Positions 34,730-43,017 of a DNA stretch of 48,282 bases are shown here, piece after piece. Position 1 is the stretch's first letter. Each line of letters starts with the position of its first letter. Origin of the DNA: Chitinimonas sp. BJB300 (lineage in GTDB: Bacteria; Pseudomonadota; Gammaproteobacteria; Burkholderiales; Chitinimonadaceae); NCBI RefSeq assembly GCF_002735695.1, contig NZ_PDZH01000018.1, positions 1 through 48,282 of the forward strand, in the 5' to 3' direction. The notes under the pieces are model-generated. The model was not told the origin of the DNA and did no database searches. It was given only the letters and a program-made list of their open reading frames with translations. Position numbers and translations under genes: made by a program.

Positions 34730-34781
34730 TCCCTATTAAAGTCACCTTTCCATCGTACGTTTACCTTCCTGGAGGCCAGAC

Positions 34782-35173
34782 ATGATTGATCACACCAGTA
34801 TCGCTGTGAGGATTTCGCCAAAAGCCGGGCGTTTTACGAAGCGGCGTTGGCAGCCATCGGCTATGCCAAGTTGATGGAGTTTCCCGCCAGTGTGACCGGC
34901 CATAGTGATGTGGCAGGGTATGGTGAGGTAGCTACGGGTAAGCCGGACTTCTGGATCCATGCGGGGACGCCGAATAAACCCCCGGTCCATATTGCATTCC
35001 GGGTGGAAACCCGCGCCGCTGTTGATGCCTTTTACAAGGCGGCGCTGGCGGCAGGTGGCCGTGATAACGGACAACCTGGCTTGCGCCCGCATTATCATCC
35101 CGACTACTACGGTGGTTTTGTCCTCGACCTGGACGGCCACAACATCGAAGCCGTTTGCCATTGCTCCAACTAG
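34782..35173 (+). pseudogene. VOC/glyoxalase-family gene with a single-base frameshift near its start
   Basis: A strong ribosome binding site (CTGGAGG) precedes ATG 34782, which reads MIDHTSIAV and then goes out of frame after base 34810. Shifting to the frame from 34811 restores DFAKSRAFYEAALAAIGYAKL and continues to a normal end at 35173. That end includes PHYHPDYYGGFVLDLDGHNIEAVCH with the family's metal-binding His and Glu. One base is missing in what should be a Ser codon (AG_). The joined protein would be about 130 residues, the usual size for a stand-alone VOC domain. It is either a recent pseudogene or a sequencing error. A shorter product from 34847 is possible but would lose the first strand and helix. 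Confidence 0.85.
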
Positions 35174-35176
35174 ACC

Positions 35177-35542
35177 ATGCCGCATATCACCCTCGAATAC
35201 AGTGACAACCTCCCGGACCAGCCGGATTTCCGCGCGTTGTTTGCTGAATTGCACCAGGCCTTGGTTAGCTTGGGCGATGTGCAAGTCAATGACATCAAGA
35301 GCCGCGCTATCAAGCTGACCGACTGGTATGCCGGCGACGGCAACCCGCGTCACGCTTTTGTGCACCTCAAGCTCTATTTCATCAACCGCCGTACCGATGA
35401 ATTCAAGCGACGAGCGTTGGCGGTGATGCAACCTATCGTCGCCGCCCACTACGCCACTTCGCTCAACGAGCGTGATTGCCAGCTCTGCTTTGAGTTGGTC
35501 GATATCCAAGGCGATTACTACGCCAAGATTGTTTCAAACTGA
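35177..35542 (+). CDS. 5-carboxymethyl-2-hydroxymuconate delta-isomerase family protein
   Basis: A 121-residue protein of the tautomerase superfamily. It begins [11 protein letters not shown], giving the N-terminal Pro that is the catalytic base once Met is removed. The following pattern ([12 protein letters not shown], then [19 protein letters not shown], then FVHLKLYF) matches the CHMI family, which isomerises ring-cleavage products of homoprotocatechuate. No homoprotocatechuate genes are near, so the true substrate may differ. It starts 3 bases after the stop of the frameshifted VOC gene and lies 20 bases before argG, in line for cotranscription. Confidence 0.85.
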   Translation: MPHITLEYSDNLPDQPDFRALFAELHQALVSLGDVQVNDIKSRAIKLTDWYAGDGNPRHAFVHLKLYFINRRTDEFKRRALAVMQPIVAAHYATSLNERDCQLCFELVDIQGDYYAKIVSN

Positions 35543-35562
35543 ACACCAGCAGAAAGTACGCT

Positions 35563-36780
35563 ATGTCTGACATTAAGAAGGTTGTGCTCGCTTATTCGGG
35601 CGGGCTCGATACCTCCGTTATTCTCAAGTGGCTGCAGGACACTTACCAGTGCGAAGTCGTTACTTTTACCGCCGATATCGGCCAGGGCGAAGAGCTGGAG
35701 CCGGCTCGTGCCAAGGCGATCAAGTTTGGCATCAAGCCGGAGAACATCTTCATTGATGATCTGCGTGAAGAATTCGTGCGTGACTTTGTTTTCCCGATGT
35801 TCCGTGCGAACACGGTTTACGAAGGCGAATACCTCTTGGGTACCTCAATTGCCCGACCGCTCATCGCAAAGCGCCAGATCGAAATCGCCAATGCCACCGG
35901 AGCGGATGCTGTCAGCCATGGTGCGACGGGTAAGGGCAATGATCAGGTTCGTTTCGAATTGGGCTACTACGCCCTCAAACCCGGTGTGAAAGTGATCGCC
36001 CCCTGGCGTGAGTGGGATCTGCTCTCGCGTGAGAAGTTGCTGGCCTATGCCGAAGCAGGTGGCATCGCCATTGATATGAAACACAAGCAAGGAGGGGCAC
36101 CGTATTCGATGGATGCCAACCTGCTGCATATCAGCTTCGAAGGCCGCCACCTGGAAGACCCGAAAGCCGAAGCCGAGGAAAGTATGTGGCGCTGGACGGT
36201 ATCGCCCGAGGCAGCCCCCGATGCGGCTGAATATGTTGACCTCGAATTCGAGCGCGGTGACGTGGTGGGGGTAAATGGCGTGCGCTTAAAGCCGCATGAT
36301 GTACTGGCCAAGCTCAATGAGTTGGGTGGGCGCAATGGCATTGGGCGGTTGGATCTGGTCGAGAACCGCTATGTGGGCATGAAGTCGCGCGGATGTTATG
36401 AAACGCCGGGCGGTACCATTTTGCTGAAGGCGCACCGTGGTATCGAGTCGATTACCCTCGACCGGGAAGTGGCACATCTGAAAGACAACTTGATGCCACG
36501 CTACGCGGAAATTATCTACAACGGCTATTGGTGGAGCCCGGAACGCCGCGCTATCCAGGCCCTCGTCGACCAGACTCAGGAGCGCGTAAATGGCTGGGTG
36601 CGGGTCAAGCTGTATAAAGGCAGCGTCAGCGTCGTCAGCCGCGATTCGAAAGATTCACTGTTCGACCAGACCATCGCTACCTTTGACGACGATGGCGGCG
36701 CCTATAACCAGAAAGATGCCGAAGGCTTTATCAAGCTCAACGCACTGCGCATGCGCATTGCGGCAGCCAAGCGTGGCTAG
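35563..36780 (+). CDS. argG: Argininosuccinate synthase
   Basis: A 405-residue enzyme that joins citrulline and aspartate using ATP, the step after ArgF. The ATP-pyrophosphatase loop AYSGGLDTS is at residues 10-18. [13 protein letters not shown] is near 120 and [11 protein letters not shown] near 175. This is the usual ~400-residue form, not the longer E. coli-type ArgG. It is closed by a strong terminator at 36813-36840. Its spacing suggests it can be read with the two small genes upstream. Confidence 0.97.
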   Translation: MSDIKKVVLAYSGGLDTSVILKWLQDTYQCEVVTFTADIGQGEELEPARAKAIKFGIKPENIFIDDLREEFVRDFVFPMFRANTVYEGEYLLGTSIARPLIAKRQIEIANATGADAVSHGATGKGNDQVRFELGYYALKPGVKVIAPWREWDLLSREKLLAYAEAGGIAIDMKHKQGGAPYSMDANLLHISFEGRHLEDPKAEAEESMWRWTVSPEAAPDAAEYVDLEFERGDVVGVNGVRLKPHDVLAKLNELGGRNGIGRLDLVENRYVGMKSRGCYETPGGTILLKAHRGIESITLDREVAHLKDNLMPRYAEIIYNGYWWSPERRAIQALVDQTQERVNGWVRVKLYKGSVSVVSRDSKDSLFDQTIATFDDDGGAYNQKDAEGFIKLNALRMRIAAAKRG

Positions 36781-36812
36781 ATGTAACCGCGTGCAATCGT
36801 AAGCAAACAAGA

Positions 36813-36840
36813 AACCCGGCCTCGCGCCGGGTTTTTTATT
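36813..36840 (+). terminator. Intrinsic terminator of argG
   Basis: AACCCGGC (36813-36820), loop CTCGC, GCCGGGTT (36826-36833), then TTTTATT. Confidence 0.93.
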
Positions 36841-36930
36841 CAGGTTACGTTGGGTTAAGTGCAGTTATGGTGCGGCTGAATAGATGGTTATTGGTTTATG
36901 TTAGTTAAGTAAGTAGTACGGGAGATGAAG

Positions 36931-37488
36931 ATGGAAAAGACGCTGCTAGTGCTGGCTGTGCTGGCATTGAGTGGTTGCGCAGCAATGTCGGAGGCGGAAT
37001 GTCGTACCGGTGATTGGTATGGTGTGGGCGAGCGGGATGGTCGAGGCGGCAGTGGCAGCCGGCTGGGTGATTACGCAGATGCCTGCCGGAAGGCGGGCGT
37101 ATTGCCCGACCCTGCCGAATACTCCAGAGGACGTGAACGTGGACTGCGGACGTATTGCACGCCCGAGAATGGCTATCGAGTGGGTATAAGTGGCGAGTCG
37201 TATCAGAGTGTCTGTACACCGGAAACACAAGCAGGGTTTCTGCGTGAGTACGAACGCGGTCGGGCACGTTATGAATTGCGTCGTGACCTTGATGCCCTCA
37301 GAGAGGATTTTAGCCGCTGGGATAGAGAGAACAGCCGCTTGAACGACTTGATTGGTAAGACCAACAACGAAGAGGAACGGCGCAGATATATGCAGCAGCG
37401 CGATGCCAATGAACGGAATCGGCGTGACGGGCGCATCCGGCAGCTGATATTGGAAACCCGTTGGAACCTGCTGCCTAACGAATACTGA
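36931..37488 (+). CDS. DUF2799-type lipoprotein
   Basis: About 185 residues. The signal peptide ends in a lipobox (LALSGC), so the protein should be lipid-anchored and face the periplasm. The mature part has GDWYGVGERDGRGG, YSRGRERGLRTYC and FLREYERGRARYEL, the repeated Gly/Arg-rich units of the DUF2799 family, which has no known function. The C-terminal third is a charged coiled-coil-like helix. ATG 36931 is favoured because GGGAG lies seven bases ahead; ATG 36925 adds two residues. It is a single gene with its own terminator. Confidence 0.82.
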   Translation: MEKTLLVLAVLALSGCAAMSEAECRTGDWYGVGERDGRGGSGSRLGDYADACRKAGVLPDPAEYSRGRERGLRTYCTPENGYRVGISGESYQSVCTPETQAGFLREYERGRARYELRRDLDALREDFSRWDRENSRLNDLIGKTNNEEERRRYMQQRDANERNRRDGRIRQLILETRWNLLPNEY

Positions 37489-37494
37489 TTAACA

Positions 37495-37515
37495 AAAGCC
37501 GGCTGATGCCGGCTT
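37495..37515 (+). terminator. Hairpin terminator after the lipoprotein gene
   Basis: AAAGCCGGC, loop TGAT, GCCGGCTTT, then GTCTTG. It is a strong stem with a weak T tract. Confidence 0.75.
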
Positions 37516-37569
37516 TGTCTTGCGTAGTCATTAAACCATTAGGGGACTATGCGGGTGTCAAGTCTGTTC

Positions 37570-37715
37570 TAAGAACCTGTCTAATGTCTCGCGAGCTAGG
37601 GCAAGATAAGGCGAAAACAGCTGAGGAAGCGGAGTTTACGAGTGGTAAATGAGCATTCCGAGGGTGTTTTCAACGCCATATTGCCGACGCGCAGCAGACT
37701 TTAGACAGGTTCTAA
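37570..37715. repeat. Foldback repeat, family A copy 5 (A5)
   Basis: The element is 37573-37712 (140 bp), inverted relative to A2-A4 like A1, and flanked by TAA/TAA. The left end has one change (CTAATGTC for CTAAAGTC) and the right end is intact. It lies between the lipoprotein terminator and the end of the ABC permease gene. Confidence 0.92.
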
Positions 37716-37757
37716 CGCGGTATTACCGGTGTACGCCAGACATTAAACACGTGCTTA

Positions 37758-38555
37758 TTACATACCGCCCGCGGCCTGATAACGCTTCTCCAGCCTGCTT
37801 ACCACGGCTGCCATCAGCAAAGTCATTGCCAGATAGCTGAACGAAATTACCAAATACGGCTCCCAGTAACGGGAATAGGCTCCAGCCACCGTGCGGGCAG
37901 CATAAGCCATTTCTGCAAGGCCGATTGCTGACACCAGCGACGAGTCCTTTAACAGCATGATGGCTTCGTTACCTAACGGCGGCAACATTCGGCGGAAAGC
38001 CTGCGGCACGATCACGAAGCGCATGGTTTGCCAGTAATTCATGCCCAGAGAACGCGAAGCTTCAGCTTGGCCCTTGTGTATGGATTGGATGCCTGCACGG
38101 AAGATTTCGGTGATATAGGCGCCTGCATTCAACGTCAGCGCCAATACGCCAGACAGAAATGCACCGTAATCCTGGCGCAGGGTGCGGGCAAGCTCTCCGG
38201 AAATCAGCACGCCATCGGTAGGGTGTACCAAGAGGGGCATCAGTGCGAAATGCACCAGCATGATTTGTACAAACAAGGGTGTACCGCGAAAGAAGGTGAC
38301 ATAGGCAGCAGTGGGCATGCGTACGCCCCAGAACACCGGCAAGCGCCATGGACCATGTTTGACCTCGGCCAATCGACCCAAGCCGCCAAGCAGGCCAATC
38401 AATGTGCCAAACACCACGGCGACGGCGGTGATTTCCATCGTCATCAGTGCGCCTTCGATAAAGAGTTTGTGATATTCCCAGACGATATCGGGACGAAAGT
38501 GGCTAAGGAGTGGCACTGCTTCCTGAACAGCCTTCCAGGCGCTGACGAAATCCAT
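37758..38555 (-). CDS. Amino-acid ABC transporter permease (HisMQ/GlnP type)
   Basis: A 265-residue inner-membrane protein with about five helices. The polar amino-acid permease motif YVTFFRGTPLFVQIML is near residue 90, and the EAA-type loop EASRSLGMNYWQTMRFVIVPQAFRRMLPPLGNE near 165-197 contacts the ATPase. It is the second gene of a minus-strand pair with the binding-protein gene, 78 bases apart with a hairpin between. No ATP-binding subunit is found in the window, so it must be supplied from elsewhere. Confidence 0.92.
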   Translation of the reverse strand: MDFVSAWKAVQEAVPLLSHFRPDIVWEYHKLFIEGALMTMEITAVAVVFGTLIGLLGGLGRLAEVKHGPWRLPVFWGVRMPTAAYVTFFRGTPLFVQIMLVHFALMPLLVHPTDGVLISGELARTLRQDYGAFLSGVLALTLNAGAYITEIFRAGIQSIHKGQAEASRSLGMNYWQTMRFVIVPQAFRRMLPPLGNEAIMLLKDSSLVSAIGLAEMAYAARTVAGAYSRYWEPYLVISFSYLAMTLLMAAVVSRLEKRYQAAGGM

Positions 38556-38576
38556 ATGAGCGAACCCTAAAAATCA

Positions 38577-38608
38577 AGAAGCGCAATTTACGTGAAATCG
38601 CGCTTCTT
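38577..38608 (-). terminator. Hairpin between the binding-protein and permease genes
   Basis: AAGAAGCGC (38577-38585) and GCGCTTCTT (38600-38608). It lies inside the operon, where such stems commonly let the binding protein be made in excess of the permease. A short T-rich stretch follows the stem on the minus strand (TTGATTTTT). Confidence 0.65.
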
Positions 38609-38633
38609 AGTTACAGCAGAAACGGTGGATCAA

Positions 38634-39422
38634 TTACTTTTGGGTACCAAAGTATTGGGTGTAAATCTTGTCGTAAGTGCCATCTGTCTTAATCTTGGCC
38701 AAGCCCTGGTTGATCTTGGCCAAGAGCACGGTATTACCCTTCTTCACGGCAAAGCCATAAAACTCCTTGCTGAAGCCGGCCGATTCCAAGGTCTTGATTT
38801 TGGCGTTTGGATTATTGGCCGCATAGTGCGCAACGACGCCGTTATCGGCGATGACGGCATCCACCCCCCCAGCCTGTAGCTCTTGCAAAGCCAGTGGCAC
38901 GCTCTCAAATCGCTTGATATTGGCGTTGGTTTTACCCAGAAGCCCTTGGGCGACTTCATCGCCGGTCGAGCCCGTCTGTACGCCGACCTTCTTGTTTTTC
39001 AGGTCTGTCGCGGATTCAACCTTGGTGCCGTCATTGATGGCAATCAGCTGTTTGGCCTCGAAGTAGGGTTCCGAGAAATCCATCGACGTTTTGCGCTCAT
39101 TCGTAATAGTCACAGCCGAAGCCACGATGTCGCGGTCACCGGTGGTGAGGGTATTGAAGATGCCTTCCCATGGTGTATTGACAAAATCCACATGAAAACC
39201 CGCTTGCTCGGCCGCGGCAGTCAGCACGTCGACATCAAAACCCACTACCTTCTTGTCTTGGGTTTCGGATTCAAACGGTGCAAAAACGGCATCTGCTGCA
39301 ACCTTCACGGTCAGCATGGCCGGCACAGCCGGGTTGGCAGGGGGAACATCTTTCTTCCCGCAGGCAGCCAGCAACAGGGCTGCAGCGAAGGCGCTCATTA
39401 CGAGGCGGCGGCTGGTATGCAT
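38634..39422 (-). CDS. Polar/basic amino-acid ABC transporter substrate-binding lipoprotein
   Basis: A 262-residue periplasmic binding protein. A signal peptide with lipobox LLAAC anchors it to the membrane. The family core reads VKVAADAVFAPFES, GFDVDVLTAAAEQAG, TNERKTSMDFSEPYFEAKQLIA and VGVQTGSTGDEVAQ, typical of the arginine/lysine/glutamine type (SBP family 3). The ligand cannot be fixed. It is first in a pair with the permease gene. Confidence 0.92.
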   Translation of the reverse strand: MHTSRRLVMSAFAAALLLAACGKKDVPPANPAVPAMLTVKVAADAVFAPFESETQDKKVVGFDVDVLTAAAEQAGFHVDFVNTPWEGIFNTLTTGDRDIVASAVTITNERKTSMDFSEPYFEAKQLIAINDGTKVESATDLKNKKVGVQTGSTGDEVAQGLLGKTNANIKRFESVPLALQELQAGGVDAVIADNGVVAHYAANNPNAKIKTLESAGFSKEFYGFAVKKGNTVLLAKINQGLAKIKTDGTYDKIYTQYFGTQK

Positions 39423-39769
39423 GTTTTTCTCTCAATCGGGTTACTAATTTGGGTGAGCGATAAGGAAACGGCAGACTGTATACACCCGATTGCTTAGAGA
39501 ATTAAGCTTTGCTGTATTAGGATTACCCTATGTTGGATTGCTACAACGCTGCGTTTGGTGATATGAAGGTGCTGATCTGCTCGGGGTGTCCCGGCAGGTA
39601 GTGTTGAGAGATCTATTGTGGTTTAAGTAGGGGGGCTGTGAGCTGCGGCTAAATGCCCTCTACTCCATTTTGGCTTGAGTCTGATGGCTATCCTGACGAA
39701 CAGGGTTGACCGAACGGCAGATGTTGATCAGATGAGTATTGAATAACCGTTTTTGTCGGGAGCAAAAAC
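39423..39769. other. Intergenic region, nothing recognised
   Basis: 347 bases between the binding-protein start and the end of the next minus-strand gene. It must hold the promoter of the ABC pair. I see no RNA gene, repeat of the A or B type, or convincing short reading frame. Confidence 0.5.
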
Positions 39770-40702
39770 TCAAACCCCATTATGAGCAGCATCCAACGGT
39801 TGAATATTGCCCGATCCAACGGGTGCATCTTTCGGTAGGAAGGGGTTTTTAATCTGGATGATCCGGCGATTCTTCAGATTGGCTTTTAGAATGACTTGGC
39901 TGTTATGCCGATTGAATACTTTCTCAAAGCTGCCATCCGCCAGCATCATTTGAAGGCCTTTTTCGATTCGCTGTGCTAATACGATGTCTTTACGGCTGGT
40001 AAAGAAGTAATAAGGCCAAAGGTAATAAATTACCAAGTGCTGCTCAATACTCAGGCCAGACAGTTCTGAATGGTTAAGTTCGTATTCGTCGAATACCTCT
40101 GTAATACCACGTGGAAATAGGTCTATGTATTTCTCTGTGACCATCCGAAACAGGTCTTTGTAATTATGTTCGCTTACCGAAATGCCATTTTCCCTATAAA
40201 CCGCATTGTCACCCCAACCCCTTCCTTGTCCTATTTTTAGGTTCTTAAGGTCGTCCAGCGTTTTTATTTTATCGATGTCCGCTTGTTTGCCTGCATTAAT
40301 CAGAGCGATGCGATAACCCAGCAGGTCTTTACGAAGTGAAATCCGAATGGCTTGGAGGTCTTTCTCTTTATCGGGCGATGTAGAGCTCCATATCACATTG
40401 ATTTTGCCAGTGTTGTTTTTTATTTCCATAATATAGCGGGTCTCATTCATGACGAACGTACTGGGCATCAATTTATAGGGGCCGTATTCCTTTACCGTGC
40501 GTTCGAGCGCCATTTGCAGGAATTCGACTAGGTCGTCAAAACGGCGGTCTGTGGGACTTTCTGGCGCAGGGTAAATGATGTTCTGTATGTTTTCTGGGGT
40601 GGACGTGGCCACACTATCATCCGCTACAACCGGTAATGCGCATAACGCCAGCAATGAAAGAGCTGTACCAAAGGGTGTGATTGAGAACAGCTTGTCGAAC
40701 AT
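39770..40702 (-). CDS. Exported protein of the periplasmic-binding-protein fold, function unknown
   Basis: A 310-residue protein with a signal peptide (about residues 1-27, cleaved near PVVADD). The body resembles solute-binding proteins: IKTLDDLKNLKIGQGRGWGDNAVYRENG looks like the lobe-2 start, and LAQRIEKGLQMMLADGSFEKVFNRH like the C-terminal helix of SBP family 3. The N-lobe is divergent. There is no lipobox and no permease beside it, so a sensor or signalling role is possible. The base composition is lower in GC than in neighbours, which hints at separate origin. It is flanked by gaps of about 250-350 bases. Confidence 0.75.
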   Translation of the reverse strand: MFDKLFSITPFGTALSLLALCALPVVADDSVATSTPENIQNIIYPAPESPTDRRFDDLVEFLQMALERTVKEYGPYKLMPSTFVMNETRYIMEIKNNTGKINVIWSSTSPDKEKDLQAIRISLRKDLLGYRIALINAGKQADIDKIKTLDDLKNLKIGQGRGWGDNAVYRENGISVSEHNYKDLFRMVTEKYIDLFPRGITEVFDEYELNHSELSGLSIEQHLVIYYLWPYYFFTSRKDIVLAQRIEKGLQMMLADGSFEKVFNRHNSQVILKANLKNRRIIQIKNPFLPKDAPVGSGNIQPLDAAHNGV

Positions 40703-40877
40703 GGTTTTACCCCTTTCGATGTAGCCCTAGATCACCGCTGATTCAAATATTGCTGTCGCTTGCTTTATTTCATGGTCAAACCAATATAGCCCGCTGATGG
40801 TTTACAGGCATACCAGCGCGTACTTGATTGCCCTCAACGCAAGGGGGCCTGCACTTGGCGTTGGGGGCGAGAGGGGC

Positions 40878-40911
40878 AACCAGCCAGCCAAAGGGGATTG
40901 CTGGCCTGGTT
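40878..40911 (-). terminator. Hairpin downstream of the pseudokinase gene
   Basis: AACCAGCCAGC (40878-40888) pairs with GCTGGCCTGGTT (40900-40911) with one bulged base. It has no T tract on the minus strand, so terminator activity is doubtful. It starts about 38 bases after the stop codon. Confidence 0.4.
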
Positions 40912-40948
40912 TGCGAAAAGACCGGGTAGGGTGGTGGAAACCGATAAT

Positions 40949-42667
40949 TCAGTGAACACCGAGCGCCGCCAGTTGGGCTGGGCTAAGCTGGCGTTTTAGC
41001 TCTTCCAACCGTTGTCTGGCCCCATTTTCCCGTTCAGCGGCCCTTTGCAGCCAACGGTAAGCTTCCAATTTATCGGCAGGTACACCCCGGCCAGACAAGT
41101 AGAGCAGCGCCAGATTGTATTGTCCTGTCGCGTTGTCTTGCTCGGCAGCCAAGCGAGAATAGCGTACGGCTTCTGCATCGTCCCGACGTGTGCCACGCCC
41201 TGTCATCAGCATAAAGCCGAGATAAGCCTGGGCCTCCGCATGGTTTTGCTCTGCTGCGCGGCGATACCAAGCGACGGCTCTTTCGTTGTCTGCCGCCACC
41301 CCCAGGCCTTTGCGATAGCGAAGTCCCAACTGGGTTTGTGCGGCTGGGTCGCCGGCATCGGCTGCGCTGCGTAGGTCTTCCAATCTCAGGCCGGCCAATG
41401 CAGTTGTCTCGGGTATTTGAATCGGCGCTGCCGCTGCAATGGGGGTTGGGGCCAATGGGGTGCTATCAAAAGCGGGCATTGAAGCCGTTTGCTGCAGCGC
41501 TTGCGGCGGCTTGCTGGCATGCTGTTCTTTGGAACTGAGCAGGGCAGCGCCCACTGCTGCTACCATGATCAAACCTACGCCCACTCCCATCAGTTTGCCC
41601 CGGCTTCCTGTTGACACGGACTTGATGTCAGCGCGTGGCAAGGTGTTGGGGCCGGGCGAAAACTCATCGTCCAGCCGTAAAGTAGGTGCACCCGCCAGAA
41701 GTTGTGCAGCATGCAAAACTGGGGTGGGTTGCATGCTGAATACAGCACCGGTTTGCGGGGCTTCGGGAATGACCAATGCGCGCTGGTCTATTTCGAGGGA
41801 TTCAAAGGCCTTGATGCAGTTATCGAGGCTGGTGAAACCACCTGACAACACAGGTTTTTGCATGCGCTTGATGAGCGCAGGCAGGGCTTCCTGGTGTGCA
41901 TCTTTGTAGTAGTCGATACGATGCAGCGAGATTTGCTTAAACCAATGGCCCAGCGCGTACAGGTCGGTACGCCAATCGAGTGAATTGATGCTGAGTTCGG
42001 GGATCAGCACGCTATCGTATTGATGCCGGCCGGTTTCGCTCAATTCATACCAGCTGGTTTTACTGTGCTCGCCGATAAGTTTGGCGTAGGTTTGCCAGTC
42101 GCGTTGTACAGCTTCCCGCATCGCGGGGGCCAAATAAGCAGCATCGGGGCTGGTCAGGTCGATAAACAGCGGTTTTTCTATTCGTTGTTGCGGATTACGC
42201 GCCACGCCAAAGTCAATCAGCTTCAGGCTATTAAAATCAATCTCGCCCTTGTCATTCTGTGCCAGCACGAAGATATCAGGCCGCAGCCCACCATGTACCA
42301 GTCCAAAGCGGTTCAGGTGTGCCAGTGCACGTAGGCTGGCCAATATGAGCCGTACCAAATCGCTGGAACGCTGGAACGGGTGCTCTAGCTCCCCTGCCGG
42401 TGTGGCAAGCCAGTGGGTAAGTGGGTGGCCGCTGGCTTCGCTGACCAGCATACGTCTGTCCAGATCTACCGCTACAAAACGGGCTGCATAGCGGCTATCA
42501 CGCTGAAAGCTTTGCAGCATGCGGGCTTCGTGACACAGCCAATAGTCAGTGGCAGGGTGCTCAGGTGACAAGCGCTTGCACCAACGTTCGGTGTCGCGCT
42601 GGCTGAGGAACTTGTCGAGTTGAACAGGTCGTTCGGCCTGCGCAGGGATTTCGGCGTGATCGGTCAT
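40949..42667 (-). CDS. Membrane protein with kinase-like (pseudokinase) domain and Sel1 repeats
   Basis: A 572-residue protein from ATG 42667 (a GTG at 42685 would lie inside a hairpin). Residues ~10-300 have a protein-kinase fold: a possible VAIK-type Lys in WCKRLSP, Glu in CHEARML, and DFG in LKLIDFGVAR. The catalytic loop reads HGGLRPDIF where active kinases have HRDxKxxN, so the catalytic Asp and Asn are missing. One transmembrane helix (GVGVGLIMVAAVGAALL, near 365) is followed by a Pro/Ala linker and three to four Sel1 repeats (AAQTQLGLRYRKGLGV and following) in the periplasm. It is codirectional with and directly behind minCDE. A scaffold or ATP-binding signalling role is likely; phosphotransfer is unlikely. 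Confidence 0.82.
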   Translation of the reverse strand: MTDHAEIPAQAERPVQLDKFLSQRDTERWCKRLSPEHPATDYWLCHEARMLQSFQRDSRYAARFVAVDLDRRMLVSEASGHPLTHWLATPAGELEHPFQRSSDLVRLILASLRALAHLNRFGLVHGGLRPDIFVLAQNDKGEIDFNSLKLIDFGVARNPQQRIEKPLFIDLTSPDAAYLAPAMREAVQRDWQTYAKLIGEHSKTSWYELSETGRHQYDSVLIPELSINSLDWRTDLYALGHWFKQISLHRIDYYKDAHQEALPALIKRMQKPVLSGGFTSLDNCIKAFESLEIDQRALVIPEAPQTGAVFSMQPTPVLHAAQLLAGAPTLRLDDEFSPGPNTLPRADIKSVSTGSRGKLMGVGVGLIMVAAVGAALLSSKEQHASKPPQALQQTASMPAFDSTPLAPTPIAAAAPIQIPETTALAGLRLEDLRSAADAGDPAAQTQLGLRYRKGLGVAADNERAVAWYRRAAEQNHAEAQAYLGFMLMTGRGTRRDDAEAVRYSRLAAEQDNATGQYNLALLYLSGRGVPADKLEAYRWLQRAAERENGARQRLEELKRQLSPAQLAALGVH

Positions 42668-42683
42668 GGTGGCGAATCGTGAC

Positions 42684-42744
42684 ACCGGCTTCGTAGCCGG
42701 TTTAGCGTTTGACTAATGGCGAGAAGCCGGTAAATCCCGGCTTC
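42684..42744. repeat. Two adjacent GCCGG hairpins between minE and the pseudokinase gene
   Basis: ACCGGCT-tcgt-AGCCGGT (42684-42701) and GAAGCCGG-taaatc-CCGGCTTC (42723-42744). They share a GCCGGCT-like core. No T tract follows, so they may slow or process the transcript rather than end it. Confidence 0.6.
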
Positions 42745-42750
42745 CCTTGT

Positions 42751-43014
42751 TTAGCGCTTCGTAGTCTCTGGCAGAACGATATTTACTTCCAGCACATCGT
42801 AGTCATCCTGCCGTTCCAGCGATACCTTGATGTCGTCCTGGCCAACGGCGACATATTTGGAAATGACGGCGATCAGCTCACGCTGCAAATCGGGCAAATA
42901 ATCGGGGCTGCCACGGCTGCCCGCACGTTCATGCGCCAAGATGATTTGTAGTCGCTCTCGCGCCACAGAGGCAGATTTCTTTTTGTTGCCAAGCAGATAG
43001 TCAAGAATTGACAT
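42751..43014 (-). CDS. minE: Cell division topological specificity factor MinE
   Basis: An 87-residue protein. The N-terminal [23 protein letters not shown] is the membrane-binding and MinD-activating segment, and the C-terminal half is the dimer domain. It stimulates MinD ATPase and drives the Min oscillation. It starts 3 bases after the minD stop, as usual for minCDE. Confidence 0.97.
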   Translation of the reverse strand: MSILDYLLGNKKKSASVARERLQIILAHERAGSRGSPDYLPDLQRELIAVISKYVAVGQDDIKVSLERQDDYDVLEVNIVLPETTKR

Positions 43015-43017
43015 GCC

